Assembly (NCBI GenBank): GCA_046350555.1
Contig: JAXMAF010000010.1
Span: 124,001 to 188,000, forward strand
DNA from: JAXMAF01 sp046350555
GTDB taxonomy: Bacteria > Planctomycetota > Phycisphaerae > Phycisphaerales > SM1A02
Direction of reading: 5' to 3'
Length of the DNA: 64,000 nt
The stretch's first letter is position 1. The number at the start of each line of letters is the position of its first letter. The translations under genes and the position numbers were made by a program. Below the pieces are notes generated by a model. That model was given only the letters and a program-made list of their open reading frames with translations. It made no database searches and was not told where the DNA came from. Shown here piece after piece: positions 9,318-18,302 of the stretch.

Positions 9318-10751
9318 TCACGCCACGCGCCAGTTCCGGCCGTCGCGGATCACCTCGCGGTAGAGCGTGTCGCGTTCGACCGGCACGTACCCGGCCTCGC
9401 GGATGGCGCGCTTCAGGTCGGCCACGCTCGTCTCCTGGTGCGTGCCATCTCCCACCGCCTTGGTGATGTCGTACCAGACCACCGTCCCGTCGACGTCGTC
9501 GGCGCCGTTCTGGAGCATCAACTGCGCCATCGGCAGCGTCTGCATGATCCAGAACGACTTCACGTGCGGGAAGTTGTCGAGCATCAGCCGTGCGATCGCG
9601 AGGGTGCGCAGGTTCTCCAGGCCCGTCGGCCCCGGCAGCCGCTGGAGCTCGCTCTCGTCGGGGAAGAACGGCAGGGGGATGATCGTCTGGAAGTAGCCGG
9701 TCGAGAGGCCGGTTGCGCCGACGCGCGGCAGGCGCTCGCGCGGGTACGCGGATGCGGGGCCGCCAAGGACCACGGCGCCGGCTGGCGCCGACGCGCCGTC
9801 CCGCTCGCCGGACGAGGCGCGGTCGACGTCGGGTGCGAGGGCGATGCCCTGCGCCGCCGCCCACGCGCGGAGGGTCCGGTCCTGCTGCTCGCGCAGGAGC
9901 ATCATGTGGTGGATGCGCTCGGCGCGCTCCTCGATGTGTCCGTAGAGGATCGTCGCGTTCGTGTTCAGTCCCAGCTCGTGGGCGACGCGATGGACGTCGA
10001 GCCACTCGTCCGAGCGGATCTTGCCCTTGTACGCCTCGTCGTGCACGCGATCGTCGAAGACCTCGGCGCCGCCACCGGGCAGCGAACCGAGTCCCGCGTC
10101 CTTCAGGTCGGCGAGCACCGCGCGGATGCCCTCGACGCGATCCTTCCATCGCCTGCTGATCCGTGCCAGGTGGACGATCTCGACCGCCGTGAACGCCTTG
10201 AGATGAAGCTGCGGCGCCGCTTCGCGGATCGTGCGCAGCATGTCGGTGTAGTGGGAGAAGGGCAGCGTCGGGTGCAGTCCGCCGACGATGTGCATCTCGG
10301 TCGCGCCCGCCTCGGCCGCCGCGATCGCCTCGCGCCGCACGTCGTCGAGCGAGTGCTCGTAGGCGCCGTCGTCGCCCTTCTTGCGGTAGAACGCGCAGAA
10401 CTTGCACGAGAGCGCGCAGATGTTCGAGTAGTTGAGGTGCCGGTTGACGTTGTAGTACGCCCGGTCGCCGTGCATCCGCGTGCGGACGAGGTCGGCGAGC
10501 GCGCAGACGGCGTGGAGGTCGCGCGTCTCGAAGAGCGTCAGGCCGTCCTCGCGCGAAAGCCGCTCGCCCCGTTCGACCTTGGCGATGATCGGCGCGAGCC
10601 GCGCGTCCGTCGCCCACCGCACGGTGCGCGGCGCCGCGCCCGTGGACGGGGGGCCGGCACGGGGCAGGGATCGCGACGGGGCGCCCGGAGCGGCGCCTCC
10701 GCCGGCGACGGTGCGAAGGGGGGTGGAGGAGACGGACGACATCGTGCTCAT
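9318..10751 (-). CDS. mqnE: Aminofutalosine synthase (radical SAM)
   Basis: Radical SAM enzyme of the futalosine route to menaquinone; it joins 3-[(1-carboxyvinyl)oxy]benzoate to a SAM-derived nucleoside to give aminofutalosine. The [4Fe-4S]-SAM motif is CALSCKFCAFYRKK, and MqnE-typical segments follow: MHIVGGLHPTLPFSHY, KAFTAVEIVHLARIS, LGSLPGGGAEVF and NTNATILYGHIEER. An insertion of roughly 65 residues, rich in Ala/Gly/Pro, lies between LREQQDRT and YFQTIIPLPFFPDE, where usual family members continue directly. The ATG at 10751 (MSTMSSVS) avoids overlap with pdxA; the frame is open to 10814. The gene follows pdxA by 43 bp on the same strand, so co-transcription is likely. No other mqn gene is in the window. 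Confidence 0.9.
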   Translation of the reverse strand: MSTMSSVSSTPLRTVAGGGAAPGAPSRSLPRAGPPSTGAAPRTVRWATDARLAPIIAKVERGERLSREDGLTLFETRDLHAVCALADLVRTRMHGDRAYYNVNRHLNYSNICALSCKFCAFYRKKGDDGAYEHSLDDVRREAIAAAEAGATEMHIVGGLHPTLPFSHYTDMLRTIREAAPQLHLKAFTAVEIVHLARISRRWKDRVEGIRAVLADLKDAGLGSLPGGGAEVFDDRVHDEAYKGKIRSDEWLDVHRVAHELGLNTNATILYGHIEERAERIHHMMLLREQQDRTLRAWAAAQGIALAPDVDRASSGERDGASAPAGAVVLGGPASAYPRERLPRVGATGLSTGYFQTIIPLPFFPDESELQRLPGPTGLENLRTLAIARLMLDNFPHVKSFWIMQTLPMAQLMLQNGADDVDGTVVWYDITKAVGDGTHQETSVADLKRAIREAGYVPVERDTLYREVIRDGRNWRVA

Positions 10752-10794
10752 GTCGCGGGTTTCAGGAATAATTGAAACGAGTGTAGCAGTCTGC

Positions 10795-11865
10795 CTATCC
10801 CGCGACCCGTCCACGTTCGCCGCGCGCGTCGGCGTCGATCTTGCCGCGGCGCGCCACGAGCGTCACGGCGAGCTCGATGGCGGCCCGCATCGACCCCTCG
10901 CTCGCCTTGTTCTGTCCGGCGATGTCGAAGGCGGTTCCGTGATCGGGACTCGTGCGCACGATCGGCAGCCCCACGGTCACGTTCACGGCCTTGTCCCAGC
11001 CGAGCAGCTTCACGGGGATGAGGCCCTGGTCGTGGTACATCGCCACCACCAGGTCGTAGCGGCCGGCGGCGGCGCCGATGAAGACCGTGTCGCCGGGGAG
11101 CGGGCCGTGCACGTCGATCCCGCCGCGCCGGGCGACCTCGATCGCCGGAGCGATGAGCCGTTCCTCCTCGTCGCCGAAGAGGCCATGCTCGCCGGCGTGC
11201 GGGTTCAGGCCGGCGACGGCGATCCGCGGCCGCGCGATGCCGAGCTCGCGGCAGAACTCATGGCCGAGGTCGATCGGGTCGAAGACGCGCCCGATGGTGA
11301 GCACGTTGCGGATGTCCATGAGCGGCATGTGCGCGGTGGCGAGCGCGACCTTGAGCCGCGGCGACACGAACATCATGGCATGGCGCTTCGCCTTCGTTCG
11401 ATGCGCGAGAAGCTCGGTGTGCCCCGGCCACCGGAATCCCGCGAGCGACCACGACTCCTTGCTGATCGGCCCCGTCACGACCGCGTCGACGCGCCGCGGA
11501 TCGCCCGGTTGGCGCAGGGCGTCGGTGATCGCCTCCTCGACGCACGTCTTCGAGATCGCTCCGCCCGAGCGCGACGAGCGCGGCGCCGAGGCGATCTCGA
11601 GCTCGATCTCGTGGAAGTCGAGCACGACGCAGTCGTTGAAGATCGCCTCGTGGGCGCGCTCCGACCGCGCCGCCACGCGGAACCAGAACGGCTCGATTCC
11701 GAGCCGCTCGGCGGTCCACGCCAGCACGTCGTTTTGCCCGTAGATCACGAACCTCGCCGCGCCGCGCAGGGCGCGGTCCGCCAGCGCCTTCACGACCACC
11801 TCGGGGCCGATCCCGAGCGGATCGCCCATGGTGATGGCAATGGTGGGTCGGGACGAGGGCGTCAC
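10795..11865 (-). CDS. pdxA: 4-hydroxythreonine-4-phosphate dehydrogenase
   Basis: NAD-dependent enzyme of pyridoxal 5'-phosphate synthesis (DXP-dependent route). Family motifs are complete: TIAITMGDPLGIGPEV at the start, VDAVVTGPISKESWSLAGFR, PGHTELLA, the metal-binding HMPL region, AGLNPHAGEHGLFGDEE, MYHDQGLIPVK and the C-terminal RTSPDHGTAFDIAG. The chosen start is a GTG at 11865, eight codons before the conserved ITMGDP; the frame extends to 11955 but that part is Ala/Arg-rich and unlike the family. Length (356 aa) is slightly above the usual 330. The C-terminal tail is Arg/Gly-rich. Probably transcribed with mqnE; both serve cofactor synthesis, although by different pathways. Confidence 0.92.
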   Translation of the reverse strand: MTPSSRPTIAITMGDPLGIGPEVVVKALADRALRGAARFVIYGQNDVLAWTAERLGIEPFWFRVAARSERAHEAIFNDCVVLDFHEIELEIASAPRSSRSGGAISKTCVEEAITDALRQPGDPRRVDAVVTGPISKESWSLAGFRWPGHTELLAHRTKAKRHAMMFVSPRLKVALATAHMPLMDIRNVLTIGRVFDPIDLGHEFCRELGIARPRIAVAGLNPHAGEHGLFGDEEERLIAPAIEVARRGGIDVHGPLPGDTVFIGAAAGRYDLVVAMYHDQGLIPVKLLGWDKAVNVTVGLPIVRTSPDHGTAFDIAGQNKASEGSMRAAIELAVTLVARRGKIDADARGERGRVAG

Positions 11866-11919
11866 GGATGAGCGTAGGGAAGCGACGGCGCGGGTCGGCG
11901 CCTTGGGCGCGCCCGCCGG

Positions 11920-11943
11920 GGCGCCGCACCGCGTCGCGGCGCT
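11920..11943 (-). terminator. Possible hairpin downstream of the methyltransferase gene
   Basis: GGCGCCGC and GCGGCGCT pair around an 8-nt loop just past the methyltransferase stop and before pdxA. No T-tract; weak call. Confidence 0.3.
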
Positions 11944-11961
11944 GCGGCGCCGCACCCGCCG

Positions 11962-12993
11962 TCACGCCTCCGGGTCGCCGAGCATCGAGGTCGCCGGCGT
12001 GCGGTTCCCAAGCGGCTTCTTGCTGCCGGAGAGCCCCTGGCGCAGCATCCCCTTCGTCGCGATGCGCTCCCACGCGCTCGCCGCGTTCGCCTCGGAGTGC
12101 TCGACGGTGATCGATCGGCGGCCCCACGCGCGGGCCACCGTCGACGTCGTGCCCGATCCGCAGAAGGGATCGAGCACCAGATCGCCGGCGTTGGAGCAGG
12201 CGAGGACGATCCGCTCGAGGTACACCTCGGGAAGCTGGTTGTGGTGCTGGTGGCGCCGCTCCGCGTTGTTGCCCTGCACGCGCCCCCAGTACGGGCCGTA
12301 CCAGACGTCCATCGGCACGCGCATGCCCTTGTGCTCGTCCTTGGCCATGGTGCGCGCATCCTTGTAGATCGTCGCGCGATCGCTCGGCTCCATGACCGCG
12401 GCGGGATTCCACCGGCGGTTGTCCGCGTCCTTCGCGAAGTAGAGCGCGTGCACCTTGCTCATGATGAACGAGCTCTCGCGGTTCTGGCCGAACCGGAAAT
12501 GCCAGATGCACCAGTTGATCATCGTCAGGCCGCGGCGCTTGAGGTGGAGCACGACCTCGGCGGCGGTGTCGTCGGGAATGTTGACCCAGATCGAGCCGTG
12601 CGGCGCCAGGCACCCGATGCACCCGTCGAGCCAGTCGAAGGTGAACCGCTCATACGCATCGCGCGGCATGCCGTCCTTCCAGCTCTCGTAGGGCACGTCC
12701 CAGTTGAAGGGCGGATCGGCGAAGACCAGGTCGACCGTGCCTCGGTCGGGCAGGCCCGCCAGGACATCGCGGCAATCCCCGACGTAGAGGCGCGTGTCGG
12801 GATCGGCAGCGCGGAAGCGAGGCGCGAGTTCCTTCGCCGGCACCGACGGCACGTGCGCCGCCGCCCGGTCGCCGAAGAGGCGGATGTCCGCCGCCGCGAC
12901 GTCGCGCGCCGCCCTTCGCTGGATCAGCGTCGCACCCTTGGGCATCGCGTAGCCGCCGGGACGATCGAACTCGAGGTTCTTTGGCTCAGCCAT
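11962..12993 (-). CDS. DNA methyltransferase (N6-adenine or N4-cytosine, DpnA/CcrM-like fold)
   Basis: A 343-residue SAM-dependent amino-methyltransferase with motif order as in the beta group. Catalytic motif IV DLVFADPPFNWDVPYESW comes near residue 90, followed by a target-recognition-like middle, and the SAM-binding motif I DPFCGSGTT comes near residue 290. DPPF in motif IV marks an exocyclic-amino methylase; which base is methylated cannot be read from sequence. A conserved middle stretch (NRESSFIMSKVHALYFAKD, then DVWYGPYWGRVQGN) is seen in orphan methylases of this type. No restriction endonuclease is recognisable nearby. Directly upstream on the same strand lie a 154-aa protein of unknown function and an FRG-domain protein, suggesting a defence-type cassette (inference). 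Confidence 0.88.
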   Translation of the reverse strand: MAEPKNLEFDRPGGYAMPKGATLIQRRAARDVAAADIRLFGDRAAAHVPSVPAKELAPRFRAADPDTRLYVGDCRDVLAGLPDRGTVDLVFADPPFNWDVPYESWKDGMPRDAYERFTFDWLDGCIGCLAPHGSIWVNIPDDTAAEVVLHLKRRGLTMINWCIWHFRFGQNRESSFIMSKVHALYFAKDADNRRWNPAAVMEPSDRATIYKDARTMAKDEHKGMRVPMDVWYGPYWGRVQGNNAERRHQHHNQLPEVYLERIVLACSNAGDLVLDPFCGSGTTSTVARAWGRRSITVEHSEANAASAWERIATKGMLRQGLSGSKKPLGNRTPATSMLGDPEA

Positions 12994-13124
12994 GGTTGCG
13001 ACTGTCCTTGGGACCGATCAACTCATTCACGCCGCGATGCGGTGCGGGCGAGCATACCGCGCCAGCGCGCCTCGAAGGCCCGGTGCTCCGTCTTCTCCGA
13101 ACTCCATGGAGTGTCCACCCGGGA

Positions 13125-13589
13125 CTACTTGGCCAACCGGCAGATGATGCGCCACAGGTCATGATGCGAGATCCGACGCTCATCCGAGCGAGCTCGGTTG
13201 AACGCCTCTCCGATCTGGTCGAACTCGCGCGTGTATGGCAGGCGATCACGGAGCGCAAGACGGCCGATCTTGCCGACAACAAGCTCGGCCAACCGCGCTT
13301 CCTGTGCACTGTCGAGCTTGATCGCATCAGACCAACCACGACCGAGACGGGGGAGGACAGCACGTTTCCGCAGGGTGAGCAGCCGGTCGAACAACGATCG
13401 TTTGGTTGCGGCGAACGACTCGCCCGGCAACTCGGCCTGCACGGCGTTGAAGAGCCGATCGAACTCGTCGGTGTACGGGAGATCGTCCAGCGTGCGTCCC
13501 GTCTGCTGGTACAGTGCCGCGAGCTTCTGATCAGGCTCCGGAATCACCGGGGATCCCCACAAGTCGAAGTTGACCGGGATTGCCGTCAT
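13125..13589 (-). CDS. Unknown 154-aa protein with internal LPYT-x-EFD duplication
   Basis: Not a family I can name. The protein contains two related halves. LPYTDEFDRLFNAV (residues 37-50) is followed by SLFDRLLTLRKR, and LPYTREFDQIGEAF (residues 117-130) is followed by DLWRIICRLAK. Each copy looks like a short helical unit. No signal peptide or membrane segment. Its ATG overlaps the stop of the FRG-domain gene by four bases (ATGA, 13586-13589), so translation is probably coupled. The methyltransferase gene starts 131 bp downstream. A role in the same system as these neighbours, for instance as an accessory or immunity factor, is inference from position only. Confidence 0.7.
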   Translation of the reverse strand: MTAIPVNFDLWGSPVIPEPDQKLAALYQQTGRTLDDLPYTDEFDRLFNAVQAELPGESFAATKRSLFDRLLTLRKRAVLPRLGRGWSDAIKLDSAQEARLAELVVGKIGRLALRDRLPYTREFDQIGEAFNRARSDERRISHHDLWRIICRLAK

Positions 13590-14290
13590 CTGAGAACCCT
13601 TCGAGCAGCGGCCTTCGCGGCACCGCCGACATCGGCATACATCGTACGCTCATTGATTCCCATGAGATCGAGGTCGGCCAAGCTGCGCGCCGTCTCCGCC
13701 GACAAGAGTCGCACCCGATGGAGGGCGCAGCGCAACACCTCGTCCAGGCGCTGGGACTGGTCCTCAACTCTGACGAACACTGCCTGCTGCGCGATGCCGC
13801 GCGGGTTCAAGCGCACCAGGCGCCGCTCGACGAGGAACTCGAGAGGCGCGTCATCGGGGAGCATGCTGCGGTCCAGCGCCAGAACCTCGACGGACTCGGC
13901 ACCACGGTGAGGGTCGGCGAACGCGAAGAAGGCCGCAATGTAAGGGGATCGCGTCCAGTCCAGCAGGGACGACGGCATGCCATGGTGACGCGCGAGGCAT
14001 TCCTGCGCAACCTCGCCTTCGGGCAACGACGGCTTCGACGGAAGAGCTTCGCACTCGTGGACGAACTCCTCGATGAGAGCGCGCAGCCTTCGCGACCGCT
14101 CGTCCAGCGACACAAATGGCACACCACGGTCGAGCGATGGCTTCAAGAGCCAGTTGCTGTCGCCGTGTCCGCGGAAGATGAATCGTTCACGCTGTTCCTG
14201 CGGCACGTCCGCGAAGCGGCCCGCCCACTGCTTGTAGGCTGGCCAGTCAAGCGTCTGAGCGGCAGTCCACGAAGTGTCAGCCACACGCAT
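13586..14290 (-). CDS. FRG-domain protein
   Basis: A 234-residue cytoplasmic protein with the FRG domain (PF08867). The eponymous FRGHGDSNWLLKPSLDR lies at residues 39-55, an acidic helix EEFVHECEALPS follows, and the second signature ARHHGMPSSLLDWTRSPYIA is at residues 101-119, then AAFFAF. FRG domains resemble ADP-ribosyltransferase folds and are frequent in phage-defence and toxin-like loci, but the activity of this protein is unknown. The remaining C-terminal part (residues 130-234) shows no other domain. First gene of a probable FRG/unknown/methyltransferase cassette: the next gene overlaps by four bases. Upstream lies upp, 69 bp away. Confidence 0.8.
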   Translation of the reverse strand: MRVADTSWTAAQTLDWPAYKQWAGRFADVPQEQRERFIFRGHGDSNWLLKPSLDRGVPFVSLDERSRRLRALIEEFVHECEALPSKPSLPEGEVAQECLARHHGMPSSLLDWTRSPYIAAFFAFADPHRGAESVEVLALDRSMLPDDAPLEFLVERRLVRLNPRGIAQQAVFVRVEDQSQRLDEVLRCALHRVRLLSAETARSLADLDLMGINERTMYADVGGAAKAAARRVLR

Positions 14291-14359
14291 CCTCCCGAAC
14301 GACTTCCGGACTCCCGGGCCGAGGGTAGGCCTTCGGTGGGCGAATGACGCCTCTCCTCG

Positions 14360-15007
14360 TCACGCCGTCCCGAAGATCCGATCCCCCGCGTCGCCCAGCC
14401 CCGGCACGATGTAGAAGCGATCGTTGAGCTGGCGATCGAGCGACGCCGTGTGCACCACGACGTCCGGATGCGCATCGAGCATCCGCCGCACGCCCTCCGG
14501 TGCAGCCACGAGGCAGATGAACTGGATCCGCGTGCAGCCCGCCTCGCGCAGCCGCGAGACGGCGTGGCAGGCGCTGCCGCCGGTCGCGAGCATCGGATCG
14601 ACGACGATGACCGGACCGGCGGCGATGTCGGGCGGGAACTTCGCGTAGTAGTCGACCGGCTCCGCGGACGACTCGTCGCGGTAGATGCCGATGAAGCCGA
14701 CGCGCGCCTCGGGGATCAGCGAGAGGATTCCGTCGGTCATGCCGATGCCCGCGCGAAGGATCGGCGCGAGCGTGATCGGATGGACCAGTTCGATGCCCGA
14801 CGCCTCCTCGAGGGGCGTCCGGACCTCGACGGTCCGCACATCGAACGTCCGGCTCACCTCGAAGGTCATCAGCGCCGCGATCTGGTTGAGCAGTCGGCGG
14901 AATTCCTCCGGCGGCGTGGCGCGGTCGCGCGCCCGCGTGAGCTTCGACTGGATCAGCGGGTGCGTGAAGACCCGCAGGTTGGGCAGATCGGGATGACGGA
15001 TCGGCAC
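14360..15007 (-). CDS. upp: Uracil phosphoribosyltransferase
   Basis: Pyrimidine-salvage enzyme converting uracil and PRPP to UMP. Residues from the start HPDLPNLRVFTHPLIQSKLT match the family N-terminus. APILRAGIGMTDGIL forms the flexible loop region, VVDPMLATGGSACHAV is the PRPP-binding motif, and the C-terminus IVPGLGDAGDRIFGT closes the uracil pocket as in other UPRTases. Length of 215 aa fits the usual size of about 208. The start is a GTG at 15007, because no in-frame ATG lies near the conserved N-terminus and the longer open frame upstream reads through an overlapping copy of the dispersed element. Neighbours give no pyrimidine context. Confidence 0.93.
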   Translation of the reverse strand: MPIRHPDLPNLRVFTHPLIQSKLTRARDRATPPEEFRRLLNQIAALMTFEVSRTFDVRTVEVRTPLEEASGIELVHPITLAPILRAGIGMTDGILSLIPEARVGFIGIYRDESSAEPVDYYAKFPPDIAAGPVIVVDPMLATGGSACHAVSRLREAGCTRIQFICLVAAPEGVRRMLDAHPDVVVHTASLDRQLNDRFYIVPGLGDAGDRIFGTA

Positions 15008-15065
15008 GAGGGGATGGTACTTGGGAATCGGGAGGCCGCGCCGCGGACGCGCTCCGGCGGCTCGT

Positions 15066-15170
15066 GCGGAGTCCAGTGGACCTCCATGCGTTCGAGCCCT
15101 TGCCCACAGCGGCGCCTCGCGCGGAGTCGGGTTGGGTGGGGCGCGAGAATCGGCTGGGACGCGGCTCAGG
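15066..15170 (+). repeat. Dispersed 105-bp element, copy C (forward)
   Basis: Complete copy between upp and the threonine aldolase gene, left end GCGGAGTCCAGTGGACCTCC, right end GGCTGGGACGCGGCTCAGG. The minus-strand TGA in its right end (15168-15166) is the stop codon of the aldolase gene. Confidence 0.88.
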
Positions 15171-16263
15171 CCAACCGGCCGTCGATCGCCATCGTCGGCG
15201 CTCCACGCGTCGTTGCCGTCGCCATCTCCCGCACCACGCGCACCGCCTCGTCGATGTCGTCGGTGCCCACGTCCAGGTGCGTGACCGCGCGAACGCGCCG
15301 CGGGCCCATGGGGATCATCCTCACGCCACGTTCCTCGAGCGAGGCGCAGAACGCCACGGCCGTCGCGGGGAGCGCGCCGGCGGAAGCGGTGCGGCTCGGA
15401 TCGAGCTCGAAGAAGACCATGTTGGTCTGCACGCTCCGCGGATCGAGCACGAGCCCGGGCAGCCCGACCAGCCCGCGCGCCAGGCGCTGCGCGTTGGCGT
15501 GATCCGTCGCCAGGCGCTCCACGTGATGATCGAGCGCGTGGATCGCCGCCGCGGCGATGATGCCGCTCTGGCGCATCGCGCCGCCGAACATCTTCTTGAA
15601 GCGACGCACGCGGGCGATCGTCTCGGCGGCCCCCGCGACCGCGCTTCCCGCGGGTGCGCCGAGCCCCTTGGAGAAGCAGACGGAGACGGTGTCGACGCGG
15701 CTCGCGTAATCGACCGGACGACACATCAGCGCCACGCACGCGTTGAAGAGGCGCGCCCCGTCGAGATGGATCCGGAGTCCATGCGTCCGCGCCTCCGAGC
15801 AGACGTCGGCGAACCGATCCAGCGGCCACACGGTGCCGCCGCCGCGGTTGTGCGTGTTCTCCACCACCAGCAGGCGCGAACGGGGGTAGTGGTTGTCGCC
15901 TGGCCGGATGGCGGATGCGACGTCGTCGGCGCCGAAGAGCCCGGCGGGACCCTCGAGCGCACAGACCTGGACGCCGCTCAGCGCCGCGACCGCCGCGGTC
16001 TCATAATGGATGATGTGGCTGTCGCGATGGGCGATCGCCTCGTCGCCCGGTTCGGTCTGGGCCCTGATCGCGGTCTGGTTCGCCATCGTGCCGCTGGGCA
16101 CGAAGCACGCCGCGGGCTTGCCGAGGAGCGCGGCGACCTTCTGCTCGAGCGCGATGACCGTCGGATCGTCGCCGAGCACGTCGTCGCCGACCTCGGCCGA
16201 CATCATGGCCTCGAGCATGGCGCGGGTCGGTCGGGTGACGGTGTCGGAGCGGAGGTCGATCAT
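15166..16263 (-). CDS. Threonine aldolase family PLP enzyme
   Basis: Low-specificity threonine aldolase type enzyme, which cleaves L-threonine or L-allo-threonine to glycine and acetaldehyde. The N-terminus MIDLRSDTVTRPTRAMLEAM and the EVGDDVLGDDPTV segment are family signatures. FVPSGTMANQTAI binds the cofactor phosphate, IHLDGARLFNACVA carries the PLP-contacting aspartate, and VSVCFSKGLGAPAGS holds the lysine that forms the internal aldimine. The 365-aa length is normal. The ATG at 16263 directly begins the conserved DLRSDT region. The stop codon lies within the terminal repeat of element copy C, so the last residues (GRLA) may not be ancestral. Divergent from the DUF2325-like gene with 113 bp between starts. 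Confidence 0.9.
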   Translation of the reverse strand: MIDLRSDTVTRPTRAMLEAMMSAEVGDDVLGDDPTVIALEQKVAALLGKPAACFVPSGTMANQTAIRAQTEPGDEAIAHRDSHIIHYETAAVAALSGVQVCALEGPAGLFGADDVASAIRPGDNHYPRSRLLVVENTHNRGGGTVWPLDRFADVCSEARTHGLRIHLDGARLFNACVALMCRPVDYASRVDTVSVCFSKGLGAPAGSAVAGAAETIARVRRFKKMFGGAMRQSGIIAAAAIHALDHHVERLATDHANAQRLARGLVGLPGLVLDPRSVQTNMVFFELDPSRTASAGALPATAVAFCASLEERGVRMIPMGPRRVRAVTHLDVGTDDIDEAVRVVREMATATTRGAPTMAIDGRLA

Positions 16264-16376
16264 CGGCGATGGAGCGCGCGGTGCGTCGCGCGGTTGCCGA
16301 AGGGTACTCGCCCCTTCGCGGCCCACCTACGATCGCGGGAACTTGTGGGGGTCTTGCCGTCACCAGGAGAGATCCC

Positions 16377-18290
16377 ATGCAAGCACCTCGACCATCGCCG
16401 CCTGGCGGCGATCGGACGAAGGAAACGCCCGAATCGACGAACGCGGACGCCTCGGAGCCGCACGCTTCGACCCCGTCCGCGACGCGCGTCGTCGACGCCT
16501 TGGCGACCATCCGTGCCGGCGTCGCGCGTGCCCTGCGCGACGATCCGATGCTGCGCCAGGCCGTAGGTGCGTTGGGCGCCTGGTTGACGTCCCTCGCCGA
16601 CGGCGCCGGTCGCGAGCGCGACGCGCATGCTTCGCCGCGGGTCGGCGGAACGGCGAACGGACATGGTTCGGGCGAGCATGGTTCGGGTGAGCATGGTTCC
16701 GGCGAGCACGGTCCGGGCGAGGTGGAAGGTCGCGCGCCGGCGGCATCGGCGCCGCGCCGATCGGACGAGGGACAGAACGCAGGGAACGCCAACGGCGCCG
16801 CGAGCGCCGGCACGAGCGCCGCCGCGGCGAACGGCACCACGCAGGAGCGCACCGCGGCGCCCGGCGGGCACGGCGCCTCGCGCCCGGCGGCGACGGCCAG
16901 CGGACTGCTTCCGCTTCGGCTGGGCGGCGTCCGCGCGGAGGTGACGGTCAGCGGTTCCTCGCGCGAGCTCATCTCGGCGCAGCGCGCCGCCGACGACGAG
17001 TTGCGCCGTGCCGCCGAGGCCGCGGCCGCGGAACACGCGGCGCTCTTCCGGGACGAGCTGCCCGAACTGTCGCTCGTCGCCGCGCGCTGCGCGCTCAAGG
17101 CCCGCGCATGCCGCTGGTCGATCGAGCGGCGCCGCCTGCTCGCCGACCCGCGAACGGTCTTCCTCGATCGGATCAAGCCGACCGATCAGGCGATCGTGAC
17201 CGAGGCGAGGGCGCTGCCCAATTGCTTCGCGTGGTCGCTTCATCCGTACGCGAAGCTGCCCGAAGACGATCGACTCGAGGCCATCGCCGCGACCTACGAG
17301 AACATCGCGGGTGCGGCCCGGGCGATCATCGCCATCGACGAATCGGCCGAGGGCGATCGCGATGCGTTTCGCGAGGACGCGTTCCAACTGCTGGCCGAGG
17401 CGCAGTCGGCGCTTCGCTGGGGGCTTGCCGACATCGGCGAGGAGATCGACCGCGACCAGGACGAGTCGTTCCGATGGCTGCGGCGCAAGACCGAGACGGA
17501 TCGCGTCTTCGTCCGACGGCACATGCGCCTGGACGATCCGGCGGACTATCGAGCCTGGAAGGGACTCGCCGAGCGCATCGCCGCCTTCGAGGAGCGCCGG
17601 CGCGGGCACGTGGACGGCGCGAAGGCGCGGCGGAAGGCCCTCTCCAAGATCCGCTACATCTGCAAGCATCTTCCGGACTGGAGCGAGGAGGAGCGCGCCG
17701 GACACTGGCGAACGCTCGCCGGCGCCCTCGACGCGATGGTGGCCGCCGGCGAATCGCCCTCCGATCGCGAGCTGCGCGAGCTCCTGCTTCCGGTGATCGA
17801 CGAGATGCCCGACGACATCGACGGCGGCGCCGGATTCCATCGCGTGATGCACGCCCTCGACGAGTACATCGCCCAGCACGGCTCCGCCGCGCGCGAGGCG
17901 CGCCCCCGCGAGCGGGCGCCGACGGTCGAGGTGCGCCGCGTCGCCGACCTGCTGCGCGGCACGACGGTGCTCATGATCGGCGGGGAACGGCGGCGCGACG
18001 CGCAGGTTGCGCTCACCAACGCGTTCGACCTGGCGGAGCTGCGCTGGATCGGCACCGTCGACCATCGCAGCATCGCCCCGTTCGAGACCGAGGTCGCCCG
18101 GCCGGAGGTGGCGCTGGTGATCATCCCGATCCGCTGGTCGAACCACTCCTTCGAGGGCATCGACGACTTCTGCCGCAAGTACCGCAAGCCGTTCGTGCGG
18201 CTGCCCGGCGGCTACAACCCCAACCAGGTCGCCGTGCAGGTGCTGCGGCAGGTGGGGGCGGCGCTCGAGGCGCGGATGGCCGAGGCGTGA
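16377..18290 (+). CDS. DUF2325-like C-terminal domain protein with long disordered N-terminus
   Basis: A 637-residue protein with three visible parts. Residues 1-180 are low-complexity, Ala/Gly/Ser-rich, and include a pentapeptide array GEHGS repeated three times (DNA 16665-16720). Residues 200-480 are helical and charged with no known motif. Residues about 540-637 resemble DUF2325: VLMIGGERRRDAQVALTN at the start, a VDHRS loop, VALVIIPIRWSNHSF and CRKYRKPFVRLPGGYN. DUF2325 folds are Rossmann-like and are often fused to helical regions in proteins of unknown function. The start at 16377 is supported by AGGAGAG seven bases upstream; an upstream in-frame ATG at 16269 lacks one. No membrane segments. 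Function unknown. Confidence 0.75.
   Translation: MQAPRPSPPGGDRTKETPESTNADASEPHASTPSATRVVDALATIRAGVARALRDDPMLRQAVGALGAWLTSLADGAGRERDAHASPRVGGTANGHGSGEHGSGEHGSGEHGPGEVEGRAPAASAPRRSDEGQNAGNANGAASAGTSAAAANGTTQERTAAPGGHGASRPAATASGLLPLRLGGVRAEVTVSGSSRELISAQRAADDELRRAAEAAAAEHAALFRDELPELSLVAARCALKARACRWSIERRRLLADPRTVFLDRIKPTDQAIVTEARALPNCFAWSLHPYAKLPEDDRLEAIAATYENIAGAARAIIAIDESAEGDRDAFREDAFQLLAEAQSALRWGLADIGEEIDRDQDESFRWLRRKTETDRVFVRRHMRLDDPADYRAWKGLAERIAAFEERRRGHVDGAKARRKALSKIRYICKHLPDWSEEERAGHWRTLAGALDAMVAAGESPSDRELRELLLPVIDEMPDDIDGGAGFHRVMHALDEYIAQHGSAAREARPRERAPTVEVRRVADLLRGTTVLMIGGERRRDAQVALTNAFDLAELRWIGTVDHRSIAPFETEVARPEVALVIIPIRWSNHSFEGIDDFCRKYRKPFVRLPGGYNPNQVAVQVLRQVGAALEARMAEA
16665..16720 (+). 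repeat. 15-bp in-gene tandem repeat (GEHGS array)
   Basis: Three and a half copies of GGTTCGGGCGAGCAT inside the disordered part of the DUF2325-like protein. Because the unit is 15 bp, copy-number change would keep the frame. Confidence 0.8.
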
Positions 18291-18302
18291 CGTCGACGAC
18301 CG

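Noticed and set aside
11962..14290. Classical type II restriction-modification system
   Set aside because: Neither neighbour of the methyltransferase has a recognisable endonuclease motif; FRG proteins are not known restriction enzymes.
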